From: an uncultured Eubacteriales bacterium
Lineage (GTDB): Bacteria; Bacillota; Clostridia; Peptostreptococcales; Anaerovoracaceae
Direction of reading: 5' to 3'
NCBI GenBank assembly: GCA_902797405.1
Contig: CADBSP010000171.1
Location: 1-6,978 of the forward strand
DNA: 6,978 nucleotides
Shown: positions 1 to 5,947 of the stretch, in pieces
Layout: each line of letters begins with the position of its first letter
How positions within the stretch are numbered: the first letter of the stretch is position 1
Notes under the pieces: model-generated
Seen by the model: the letters and a program-made list of their open reading frames with translations, nothing else
Databases searched by the model: none
What the model was told of the DNA's origin: nothing
Translations under genes and position numbers: made by a program

Positions 1-299
1 CCCTCTGCCAGCTTATCTTCAACGGGTTTCTTTGGTGTTCCGTAGAAATTGCCGAATACTTCGGCATATTCCAGGAATCCTCCTTCATTTACTCTTTCTT
101 CAAAGGTTTCCTTATCCAGAAAATAATAATTAACCCCATCTACTTCGCCTTCTCTGGGCGCTCTGGTAGTTGCAGAGACTGAAAGAGCTATATTTTCTGT
201 CTCCTCCATAAGTCTCCTGCAGATGGTTCCTTTTCCTGTTCCTGATGGCCCCGAAATTATGAATAATTCACCCGGGCTGCTACAAATATGATCAATCAT
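1..299 (-). CDS. gmk: Guanylate kinase, N-terminal 99 residues (gene runs off the left edge)
   Basis: Guanylate kinase phosphorylates GMP to GDP with ATP in the cytoplasm and is essential for GTP and dGTP supply. Translating the minus strand from the ATG at 299-297 gives an open frame to the window edge. The P-loop GPSGTGKGT lies at residues 17-25. The GMP-binding segment TTRAPREGEVDGVNYYF (residues 44-60) and the following EYAEVFGNFYGTP stretch (77-89) are diagnostic of the family. About half of the usual ~200 residues are visible; the lid and C-terminal part are outside. The start is preceded by AGAGGG four bases upstream, a slightly short spacing. The gene lies 67 bases downstream of yicC on the same strand. 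In many Firmicutes a remA (DUF370) gene sits between these two, and it is absent here. A separate promoter lies at the end of yicC. Confidence 0.95.
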   Translation of the reverse strand, partial: MIDHICSSPGELFIISGPSGTGKGTICRRLMEETENIALSVSATTRAPREGEVDGVNYYFLDKETFEERVNEGGFLEYAEVFGNFYGTPKKPVEDKLAE

Positions 300-345
300 A
301 TATCCCTCTCACAGAACTTCTATCAACTGAAATAACCAGCATAAT

Positions 346-374
346 AGTATATCACAACATCAGTAACTATTCAA
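346..374 (-). promoter_or_regulatory. Predicted promoter of gmk overlapping the yicC stop codon
   Basis: On the minus strand a -35 TTGAAT (374-369) is separated by exactly 17 bases from a -10 TATACT (351-346). The -10 is preceded by TGA, an extended -10 (TGn). The -35 box contains the yicC TAG stop codon. The predicted start is near 339, giving a gmk leader of about 40 bases. gmk can therefore probably be transcribed separately from yicC as well as by read-through. Confidence 0.6.
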
Positions 375-1257
375 CATTTTGAACCTGTTCGCGGATTTTT
401 TCGACTTCGGCTTTTATCTTTAGCATAAGCTCCGTGACACCGAGGTCATTTGCCTTGGAACCAATAGTGTTCGCTTCTCTATTCATCTCTTGAACCAGGA
501 AGTCCAGTCTCTTTCCATCCGGCTGCCCTGTTTCGGCGATAATTGCCTCCATCTGATCCATATGGCTGTGAAGTCTGGTAAGTTCCTCTGCTATACTGCA
601 TTTATCTGCAAAGATTGCTGCTTCCAATACGATTCTCTCTTCAGGAACTTCAGCACTGTTTCCAATCAATTCCTTAATCCTGTTACGGAGCTTCTCGGCA
701 TATGCCTTTGGTACCTCGGGAGCAACTTTTTCTATCTCTTCAACCAAAGACTTAATCTCATTTCCTCTGGAAATCAAATCCTCTGCGAGCTTCTCGCCTT
801 CTACTATCCGCATTTCATCCAATCTTTTGGCCGCTTCCCTTACAGGAGCCAATATAGCCTTAGTCATCTCTTCTTCGTCATCGACGTCCGGCACCGCCTT
901 TAAAACGTCCGGTAAAGATGCCAGATATTCCAATGAAATCGTTGCATCTCCATCCACGGGAACTATACTTTGGAGTTCTTTTAGACTATCCATATACTGT
1001 TTGGCAACCATTGGATTTAGTCTGATATTTAAATCATTTTCGGTTACGTTTTCAACCATTATGGATACATCCAGTTTTCCTCTGTTTACCGTTTCCTTTA
1101 TCGCGGATTTAACCTTCTCCTCAGCAAAATTATACCTTCTGGGCATCTTTACATTGATATCGCAGTATCTGTGATTAACCGACTTAATCTCACACACGAT
1201 ATTTCTTTTTCCGTCGGAAACTTCGGCTCTTCCAAAGCCGGTCATACTCTTTATCAT
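367..1257 (-). CDS. yicC: YicC/YloC family endoribonuclease
   Basis: This 296-residue protein is a full-length member of the YicC/YloC family, cytoplasmic endoribonucleases linked to small-RNA and mRNA turnover. The family start MTGFGRAE is at residues 5-12. The conserved IKSVNHRYCDI is at 24-34, and the central MRIVEGEKLAEDL is at 149-161. The C-terminal DUF1732 part carries the EELTRLHSH segment (224-232) and the signature VQEMNREANTIGSKAND (255-271). It ends in the typical KIREQVQNVE. The ATG at 1257 is preceded by AAGGAG with 7 bases of spacing, which supports this start over the internal ATG at codon 5. It is followed by gmk and faces rqcH across a divergent region. A dedicated promoter lies about 75 bases upstream. 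The family assignment is firm; the natural RNA target cannot be read from the sequence. Confidence 0.95.
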   Translation of the reverse strand: MIKSMTGFGRAEVSDGKRNIVCEIKSVNHRYCDINVKMPRRYNFAEEKVKSAIKETVNRGKLDVSIMVENVTENDLNIRLNPMVAKQYMDSLKELQSIVPVDGDATISLEYLASLPDVLKAVPDVDDEEEMTKAILAPVREAAKRLDEMRIVEGEKLAEDLISRGNEIKSLVEEIEKVAPEVPKAYAEKLRNRIKELIGNSAEVPEERIVLEAAIFADKCSIAEELTRLHSHMDQMEAIIAETGQPDGKRLDFLVQEMNREANTIGSKANDLGVTELMLKIKAEVEKIREQVQNVE

Positions 1258-1333
1258 TTTCCCTCTCCTTCTTTGAAAATCCCTGTAATTGATGCGTTGC
1301 GCCTATCTAAACGTCACATCAACAACAAGCTAT

Positions 1334-1362
1334 ATTTTAACACAGACACTATGTTTATACAA
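1334..1362 (-). promoter_or_regulatory. Predicted yicC promoter (extended -10)
   Basis: Minus-strand -35 TTGTAT (1362-1357), 17-base spacer, -10 TAAAAT (1339-1334) preceded by TGT (extended -10). The predicted start near 1327 gives a leader of about 70 bases to the yicC ATG at 1257. The left end of the 22-base tandem repeats begins only 7 bases upstream of this -35 box, where an activator or alpha-subunit contact would be expected. Confidence 0.55.
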
Positions 1363-1368
1363 AGCAAA

Positions 1369-1501
1369 TGTTTGGCTTGCATGAGGTTATTTGTTTTTCT
1401 TGCATTTGGCTATTTGCTGGCTTGAATTTGGTTATTTGTTGGTTTGAATTTGGTTATTCGATGGTTTGAATTTGGTTATTTGCTAGCTTTCATTTGGTTG
1501 T
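1369..1501. repeat. Six imperfect 22-base tandem repeats in the yicC/rqcH divergent region
   Basis: Units read on the plus strand: 1369-1390, 1391-1413 (23 bases), 1414-1435, 1436-1457, 1458-1479 and 1480-1501. The best-conserved core is TTGAATTTGGTTAT, nearly exact in units 3, 4 and 5 and degenerate in the outer ones. The period is close to two helical turns, so the AAATT/AATTT tract of every unit falls on about the same DNA face. The period is not a multiple of three and no good reading frame runs through it, so it is not a protein repeat. The whole 312-base gap (1258-1569) otherwise holds only the two divergent promoters. Possible roles are an operator array, curved DNA, or a neutral minisatellite; the sequence alone does not decide. 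Confidence 0.85.
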
Positions 1502-1534
1502 TCCTTAATGTGAATCCAACCGCGATGTTTAGTA

Positions 1535-1563
1535 TTGACATGTATTTATTACGTAATTAGAAT
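1535..1563 (+). promoter_or_regulatory. Near-consensus sigma-A-type promoter abutting rqcH
   Basis: TTGACA (1535-1540), a 17-base spacer and TAGAAT (1558-1563) make a promoter with one mismatch to consensus. With the usual six-base discriminator the start falls at about 1570, which is the A of the rqcH ATG. This predicts a leaderless transcript. Confidence 0.75.
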
Positions 1564-1569
1564 AGATTC

Positions 1570-3387
1570 ATGGCTTTTGATGGAATAGTTACAAGAGGAA
1601 TAGTGCGGGAACTAAAAGACTTATTGGTTTTCGGAAAAATTGACAAAGTTCAGCAACCGGCAAAGGATGAGCTTCTTATTACTGTGCACACAAAAACGGG
1701 GAATCATAAGCTTTTTGCCTCCTCATCCAGCTCAGCCCCAAGGCTGCATCTTATAGAGGAAGCCCCACCAAATCCCCCTGTTCCGCCTCCATTTTGCATG
1801 CTCATGAGAAAGCATTTGGTAGGAGCCAGAATTGTCGATATAACTCAGCATGAAGCTGATAGAATCATAGAGATTTCTTTGGAAGCATTGAACGAGCTTG
1901 GCTTCACATTATCCAAAAAGCTGATTGTGGAGATAATGGGAAAGCACAGCAATATAATTCTGGTTGAGCTTAGACCGACATCGGACAGCGCCAGTACGAA
2001 TCCCGTGTGCAGCAATCCGGAATTTGAAAGTATTGGTAGCACCGAATATCAGGAAATTGTGATAGACAGTATAAAACGCGTTTCTTTTGATACAAGTAGA
2101 GTCAGGCAGATTCTACCGGGTATTAAGTATTCCTATCCCCCTGCTCAGGAAAAAACACCATTCGATGAAATAACAGAGAATGAACTTAATAATCTCCCAT
2201 CGGATTCCGGAATAATATTAAAAAAGATAGGTGGAATTTCGCCTCAAATAGCTGAGGAATTGGCAATTACGCCAAATAGATTTAATTACCTTAGGACATT
2301 ATATAATTATGGCAAGCACTCCGGCAAAAATGCAGATTCCGTCGATATTAATGATGCATATGTCGTCGATATTAACGAAGAAGAAGACCTAAGTATTGAG
2401 AGAATCAGACCACACATATACTTGGATGATAATAATTCTCCAATCGATTTCCATATTGCAAATCTAACACAATATGAAGATTCCTGCATCAGAAAGGACT
2501 TTGATACACTCAGTCAATGCATCGATTATTATTTCGAGCATAAAGAATCCACAAATCGAATCAAGCAACGTTCTCATTCTCTATCAAAAACTCTGGATGG
2601 GCTCTTGGAGAAATACAAACTGAAACTCCAAAGATTGAATGAGGATTTATTGGCTGCAGAGGATTCCGAAAAATATAGACTCTATGGCGAGCTTTTGACT
2701 GCAAACCTGCACAATGTCACGGGCGGACTGGATAAGGTTACACTAACCAGCTATTACGATGGAAGCGAGGTCACTATTCCACTGGATCCCAAATACAGTC
2801 CATCCAAGAATGCTCAGAATTATTTTAAGAAATACGGCAAATCAAAAACTGCCGTAAAGGAAAAGAGAATCCAAATAGAAGAGACAGAAAAAGACATCCA
2901 ATACCTGGAATCTGTCCAAACATCGCTTGATAATCTTACGAACCCCGAAGATATTGAATTTACACGTTCCGAGCTAGTTGAAACAGGTTATATCAGAAAG
3001 AGAAAGACAAATGAGAAGCCTCGCAAATTCAAGGCTTCGCCGCATAAATACACATCCCCTTCCGGCTTTGATATCCTAGTCGGAAGGAACAACAAAGAGA
3101 ACGACGAACTTACTCTTAGAATTGCAGATAAGACAGACATCTGGCTGCATACAAAAGACATACCGGGATCACATGTAATTATTAGAACTAATGGAGAAGA
3201 TCCAACAGCGGATGATATTTATTGTGCAGCATCAATTGCCGCCTGGCATAGCAAGGCCAAGGATTCGGGACAGGTACCTGTGGATTATGTTAAAGTTCGC
3301 CACGTAAAAAAACCAGCCGGAGCAAAACCCGGCATGGTTATATTTACTGATAATAGAACGGTATACGTCGAGCCCAAACTTCCCTGA
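1570..3387 (+). CDS. rqcH: RqcH (NFACT / FbpA family) ribosome quality-control factor
   Basis: RqcH is the bacterial relative of Rqc2/NEMF. It binds stalled 50S subunits carrying peptidyl-tRNA and recruits Ala-tRNA to add C-terminal alanine tails that mark the chain for degradation. Older annotations call the family fibronectin-binding protein FbpA. The NFACT-N domain starts with the typical MAFDGI. Asp97-Arg98 match the numbering of the residues needed for tRNA use in Bacillus subtilis RqcH. A helix-hairpin-helix-like stretch (about 210-250) and a charged coiled coil (about 325-460) follow. The middle carries YGELLTANL (372-380). The C-terminal NFACT-R domain (about 490-605) has GRNNKENDELT and DIWLHTKDIPGSHVII (523-538). 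At 605 residues it is slightly long, with a Ser/Pro/Glu-rich insertion at about 134-162. No ribosome binding site precedes the ATG, but the N-terminus fits the family exactly. It is a lone gene, convergent with the alarmone synthetase. Confidence 0.96.
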   Translation: MAFDGIVTRGIVRELKDLLVFGKIDKVQQPAKDELLITVHTKTGNHKLFASSSSSAPRLHLIEEAPPNPPVPPPFCMLMRKHLVGARIVDITQHEADRIIEISLEALNELGFTLSKKLIVEIMGKHSNIILVELRPTSDSASTNPVCSNPEFESIGSTEYQEIVIDSIKRVSFDTSRVRQILPGIKYSYPPAQEKTPFDEITENELNNLPSDSGIILKKIGGISPQIAEELAITPNRFNYLRTLYNYGKHSGKNADSVDINDAYVVDINEEEDLSIERIRPHIYLDDNNSPIDFHIANLTQYEDSCIRKDFDTLSQCIDYYFEHKESTNRIKQRSHSLSKTLDGLLEKYKLKLQRLNEDLLAAEDSEKYRLYGELLTANLHNVTGGLDKVTLTSYYDGSEVTIPLDPKYSPSKNAQNYFKKYGKSKTAVKEKRIQIEETEKDIQYLESVQTSLDNLTNPEDIEFTRSELVETGYIRKRKTNEKPRKFKASPHKYTSPSGFDILVGRNNKENDELTLRIADKTDIWLHTKDIPGSHVIIRTNGEDPTADDIYCAASIAAWHSKAKDSGQVPVDYVKVRHVKKPAGAKPGMVIFTDNRTVYVEPKLP

Positions 3388-3403
3388 TATCAGACGATGT
3401 CAG
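3384..3403 (+). other. Small hairpin over the rqcH stop codon
   Basis: CTGATATC (3384-3391), loop AGAC, then GATGTCAG (3396-3403) can form an eight-base-pair stem with one G-U pair. It covers the rqcH TGA at 3385-3387. No T-tract follows on either strand, so it is not a standard intrinsic terminator. It may protect the mRNA 3' end or be chance. Confidence 0.3.
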
Positions 3404-3406
3404 ATA

Positions 3407-3431
3407 CAAATCAAATCAAATCAAACCAAAT
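3407..3431. repeat. CAAAT pentamer run (five copies)
   Basis: Four exact CAAAT units and one CAAAC fill the convergent junction between rqcH and the alarmone synthetase. The last base is the first plus-strand base of the synthetase's stop codon (TGA at 3433-3431 on the minus strand). Such short tracts can vary in copy number by slippage; here variation would fall outside both reading frames. Confidence 0.75.
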
Positions 3432-4129
3432 CAATCTTCATCTATATGAGTTATCTTATCTCTAATGTGCATCATTTCTGCGTCGGTTGCGGCTATCGTA
3501 TCGGCGCATTTTTTTAGTTCCATAATAATCTCGTCTGCGTTTTCTATGTCCCGCTTGTACTTCATCCTGTGTTCCAAACTAGCCCAGAAATCCATTGCTA
3601 CGGTTCTGATTTGAACCTCGACTCTAATAGGCCTTTTTTCATTTGAGAAGAAAATCGGAACTTCTATTATCATGTGATAACTTCTATATCCGTTTGGTTT
3701 TGGATTCTGTATATAGTCCTTCACTCTGATTAAAGTTACGTCGTCCTGCGAAACCAACATATTGGCAACATCATAAATGTCGTCTATAAATGAGCAAATA
3801 ACCCTTATTCCGGCTACGTCGTTAAGGTTTTCCTGAATCGATTCCAACGTAACGGGATCACCTTGTCTCTTTAGTTTTTCAACAATATTTGAGGTCTTTT
3901 TTCTTCTTGAAAAAATATTGACTATCGGGTTTTGATATCCCCTTAGGGAGAGTTCATCATTAAGTATTTCCAGTTTGGTTCTAACCTCTCTGATAGCTGC
4001 ATCATAACGCATCAAAAGGTCATCCAATTGACTCAGAGTGATTTTCGCATCTTCAAAATCCAACGGCTTAAAGTTTTCAATCATCTCCCAAAGTCTATCC
4101 TCATAATTGTTAAGTCCCATTATTTGCAC
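3431..4129 (-). CDS. Small alarmone synthetase (GTP pyrophosphokinase, RelP/RelQ-like)
   Basis: This 232-residue protein is a single-domain (p)ppGpp synthetase that transfers pyrophosphate from ATP to GDP or GTP. It has no HD hydrolase and no TGS or ACT regulatory domain, so it is a stand-alone SAS rather than a long Rel. Visible motifs are a basic substrate-binding stretch SRRKKTSNIVEKLKRQ (74-89), DVAGIRVICSF with the metal-binding Asp104, RVKDYI (135-140), KPNGYRSYH (144-152), EVQIRT with catalytic Glu171 (171-176), and FWASLEH (181-187). A C-terminal helix follows (about 196-228). Two starts are possible. The GTG at 4129 has AAAGGA five bases upstream, while the ATG at 4120 (codon 4) has AAAGG eight bases upstream. 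The ATG is at least as likely. I could not separate RelP from RelQ subtype. No clear promoter was found. The zinc-ribbon gene diverges from it. Confidence 0.93.
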   Translation of the reverse strand: MQIMGLNNYEDRLWEMIENFKPLDFEDAKITLSQLDDLLMRYDAAIREVRTKLEILNDELSLRGYQNPIVNIFSRRKKTSNIVEKLKRQGDPVTLESIQENLNDVAGIRVICSFIDDIYDVANMLVSQDDVTLIRVKDYIQNPKPNGYRSYHMIIEVPIFFSNEKRPIRVEVQIRTVAMDFWASLEHRMKYKRDIENADEIIMELKKCADTIAATDAEMMHIRDKITHIDED

Positions 4130-4249
4130 CTTTGTCCTTTATTTACCAATGTTAATGCAATTAATCCGCTTCTTCTTACTTCTCTAAAACAGCTTATCGA
4201 CAAATCCTTACCGTTAAATGACAAATACTTACATTTCAAAAAATAAACC

Positions 4250-4279
4250 TTGATTTTCTTAACTATGCTGCTCTATTAT
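4250..4279 (+). promoter_or_regulatory. Predicted promoter of the 36-residue CxxC protein gene
   Basis: TTGATT (4250-4255), an 18-base spacer and TATTAT (4274-4279) on the plus strand predict a start near 4286. That is three bases before the left arm of the 13-base inverted repeat, leaving a leader of about 37 bases. Confidence 0.55.
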
Positions 4280-4307
4280 CGTCCTACAAAAAGACCTGTG
4301 CTTAGTG

Positions 4308-4315
4308 AAGGGGGG
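4308..4315 (+). promoter_or_regulatory. Strong ribosome binding site deciding the small gene's start
   Basis: AAGGGGGG lies 7 bases before the ATG at 4323. It is the main reason to treat this short frame as translated. It sits a few bases inside the left arm of the inverted repeat and just after the AGTG that could extend the stem. Confidence 0.65.
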
Positions 4316-4322
4316 CTTATCG

Positions 4323-4433
4323 ATGGTACGAAAAAACTGTTCACTATGTGGAAATATTTTTCACAACACTACATTCCGAGGGGGATATGTATGTGAAGAC
4401 TGCGTTAGATTCATAAAGCAGTTGAAAAACTAA
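4323..4433 (+). CDS. 36-residue zinc-ribbon-like protein (CxxC-x14-CxxC), function unknown
   Basis: A short complete frame, ATG to TAA, encodes a basic 36-residue protein. It has two CxxC knuckles, CSLC (residues 6-9) and CEDC (24-27), joined by 14 residues and followed by a basic helix-like tail FIKQLKN. Four regularly spaced cysteines in so short a frame, each knuckle followed or preceded by Gly/aromatic residues (CG; GGYVC), are typical of a single structural zinc site. There is a good promoter and a strong SD at proper spacing. I do not recognise a named family. Tiny zinc-ribbon proteins can bind nucleic acid or partner proteins, but no role can be assigned here. It lies alone on the plus strand between two minus-strand genes, inside the inverted repeat. 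Confidence 0.7.
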   Translation: MVRKNCSLCGNIFHNTTFRGGYVCEDCVRFIKQLKN

Positions 4434-4449
4434 TTCCGATCTGGATATG
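4373..4449 (+). repeat. Imperfect 17-base direct repeat across the end of the small gene
   Basis: ATTCCGA-GGG-GGATATG (4373-4389), inside the coding part, recurs as ATTCCGA-TCT-GGATATG (4433-4449), overlapping the stop codon. Fourteen of 17 bases match, at a distance of 60 bases, which keeps the frame. If read past the TAA, FRGGY would recur as FRSGY. It may be a remnant of an internal duplication. Confidence 0.6.
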
Positions 4450-4544
4450 CTTCCCAGGCAGTTAATACACCTTTTAGATAATCCGAAGTCAATCAATTAA
4501 TGAATTATAGCAATTACACTCCGGCACAGGTCTTTTCAACTAAA

Positions 4545-5492
4545 TTATAACAATTTCCTGGCTTTGGTCAAAACCATCTGAAAGCGTTCCGGCAGTTCGG
4601 AAGCAAATTCCAAATACCTATTATCCAAGGTAGTAAAACCAAGTACACCGGCGTGAAGCATTTGCCCATCTGCGCCTAAGGGATCCTTCCTGGGACCGTA
4701 TACCGGGTCACCTACTACAGGGTGACCTATATAAGCCATATGCACTCTAATTTGATGGGTTCTTCCGGTTTTTAATACAGCTTCGATTAGGTTATAATTG
4801 CCCAATCTTTCCAAGACAGTGTAATTAGTCACCGCAATTCTTGGCTCGATACCATTAACCGCACGTCTTAATCTGTTCTTTGGATCCCTACCTATAGGTT
4901 TATCAATTATTCCTGAGTCTTCTTTAAAACTGTTGTAGACTAGGGCAGTATATTTACGGGTAATAGTATGCTCCTTAAATTGTTTGGACAAGTCTATAAA
5001 AGATTCCTTTTTCTTTGCTACTACTATTAGTCCCGTTGTGTCCTTATCTATTCGGTGAACGATTCCGGGTCTTTCTGGATCAGATATTTCCCTCATCTCT
5101 TCCAAAAATGGAGACCCCAAGTATTCTATCAAACCATTCACTAAAGTCCCGGTTTCGTTCCCATTACCAGGATGTACTACCAATCCCTTAGGCTTATTTA
5201 CTACTAAATAATACTCGTCTTCGTAGATTATTTCCAAAGGAATCCTCTGGGGAATCGGGGAAGTCTCATTGCCCTTAATAAGTGTCTCCAAATCGTCCAG
5301 AGAAACATTTACCCGATCACCTTCCCGGAGGATATACTTCTTGGAATCACATATAACTCCATTAATTGTAACATTCCCATCCGGAAAAATCTTTTGAATC
5401 TTGCTGCGAGAATAATTATTCAATTCTTTCGCTAAAAAAGAATCTATCCTTTCGCCCTCGTATTCAGATGTGATACAGAATTCCTTCTTCAT
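4545..5492 (-). CDS. rluD: RluA-family 23S rRNA pseudouridine synthase, RluD-like with S4 domain
   Basis: The 315-residue protein converts uridines to pseudouridine in RNA; RluD-type members act on helix 69 of 23S rRNA, but the exact sites are an inference here. An N-terminal S4 RNA-binding domain spans about 13-63. The catalytic domain carries HRIDKDTTGLIVVAK (146-160) with catalytic Asp149. It also has TGRTHQIRVH (242-251), GHPVVGDPVYG (256-266) and the late LHA motif (279-281). Length and order match the family. Its ATG overlaps the lspA stop codon as ATGA (5492-5489), and only a weak purine-rich stretch lies upstream, so translation is probably coupled to lspA. It is the last gene of the cluster. 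No intrinsic terminator was seen just downstream; the right arm of the 13-base inverted repeat lies there. The lspA-rluD pair is common in Firmicutes. Confidence 0.93.
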   Translation of the reverse strand: MKKEFCITSEYEGERIDSFLAKELNNYSRSKIQKIFPDGNVTINGVICDSKKYILREGDRVNVSLDDLETLIKGNETSPIPQRIPLEIIYEDEYYLVVNKPKGLVVHPGNGNETGTLVNGLIEYLGSPFLEEMREISDPERPGIVHRIDKDTTGLIVVAKKKESFIDLSKQFKEHTITRKYTALVYNSFKEDSGIIDKPIGRDPKNRLRRAVNGIEPRIAVTNYTVLERLGNYNLIEAVLKTGRTHQIRVHMAYIGHPVVGDPVYGPRKDPLGADGQMLHAGVLGFTTLDNRYLEFASELPERFQMVLTKARKLL

Positions 5493-5947
5493 TTCTTCAT
5501 ATCCAAAAAGGCATCAATCAGAAGGAGTCCGCAACCAACGGTTACAGCAATATCTGCCACATTAAAGATTGGCGGGAAGATGCTGAACGAAAGCATATCT
5601 GTAACTTTTCCATAAAACAATCTGTCTATTAGGTTACCTATTCCTCCTCCAAGAATGAGGGCTAGAGAAATATCAAACAGCAATGTCTTTCCTTTGAGAA
5701 AATATAGAATAAGCGCAACTATTATCACCACCGTAAACTGTACAATCGTTACTAGCATTCTTTGTCCGGCCAGGAAGCTAAAAGCCACGCCAGTATTGTT
5801 GTGATAAGATAACGAAAAGAACCCATCAATAATACTGATGCTTTGTCCTTCAGTCATCATGGTTCTTACTAATACCTTGCTGATTTGATCCAATAGAATC
5901 ACAGCTATAACTACTAATCCAATGTGCATATATAAATCACGGGGCAA
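5489..5947 (-). CDS. lspA: Lipoprotein signal peptidase (signal peptidase II)
   Basis: LspA is an integral-membrane aspartyl protease that removes signal peptides from diacylglyceryl-modified prolipoproteins. The 152-residue frame has four hydrophobic segments (about 8-25, 64-85, 90-107, 126-147). Family boxes are LDQISK (19-24), NNTGVAFSFL (50-59), GNLIDRL (104-110), KVTDM (114-118) and FNVADIAVTVG (128-138). The catalytic aspartates are expected to be Asp117 and Asp132. The start is uncertain. The longest frame begins with TTG at 5947, whose GGAGG (5964-5960) is 12 bases away. The ATG at codon 7 (5929) would give an N-terminus of more usual length but has no clear SD. An ATG at 5951 is out of frame and soon stops. 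A GC-rich hairpin covers this start region. The gene follows divIVA after 28 bases and overlaps rluD by four. Confidence 0.95.
   Translation of the reverse strand: MPRDLYMHIGLVVIAVILLDQISKVLVRTMMTEGQSISIIDGFFSLSYHNNTGVAFSFLAGQRMLVTIVQFTVVIIVALILYFLKGKTLLFDISLALILGGGIGNLIDRLFYGKVTDMLSFSIFPPIFNVADIAVTVGCGLLLIDAFLDMKK

Larger units (their letters stand above)
4289..4536. repeat. Perfect 13-base inverted repeat enclosing the small CxxC gene
   Basis: The left arm AAAAGACCTGTGC (4289-4301) is exactly complementary to the right arm GCACAGGTCTTTT (4524-4536), 222 bases apart. A further AGTG (4304-4307) can pair with CACT (4517-4520) just inside. The predicted transcript begins near 4286, so the arms would lie at the RNA's 5' and 3' ends and the right arm ends in four T's. 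The right arm is 8 bases past the rluD stop codon on the other strand. Either a long-range RNA helix or short terminal inverted repeats of a small element would fit; the promoter position outside the left arm favours the RNA reading. Confidence 0.8.

Noticed and set aside
490..1425. Plus-strand open frames across yicC and its upstream region
   Set aside because: They are antisense to a highly conserved yicC protein, or run across the repeat array. They show no recognisable domains and lack convincing ribosome binding sites.
1369..1501. CRISPR array
   Set aside because: The period is only 22 bases with no unique spacers between conserved repeats, and there are no cas genes nearby.
1845..2489. 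Minus-strand open frames inside rqcH
   Set aside because: They are antisense to conserved RqcH sequence, with no SD and no family resemblance.
4028..4246. 72-codon plus-strand frame overlapping the alarmone synthetase 5' end
   Set aside because: Half of it is antisense to the synthetase. The rest is low-complexity Leu/Lys-rich translation of A+T-rich intergenic DNA with no SD.
4130..4249. Promoter for the alarmone synthetase (for example TTGTCA with TCGATA)
   Set aside because: No pair with both a fair -35 and a fair -10 at 16-18 bases was found on the minus strand. The candidates are too weak to list.
4289..4536. MITE or small transposable element with 13-base terminal inverted repeats
   Set aside because: Only a two-base CA is shared at the outer edges, which is not a convincing target duplication. 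The promoter lies just outside the left arm at a distance that makes an RNA helix a better explanation. A genome-wide search for further copies would settle it.
4286..4540. 6S RNA, tmRNA or another known structured RNA
   Set aside because: The closing helix recalls such RNAs, but I see no tmRNA tag or tRNA-like ends, and the interior is a well-formed coding frame rather than a 6S-type bubble.
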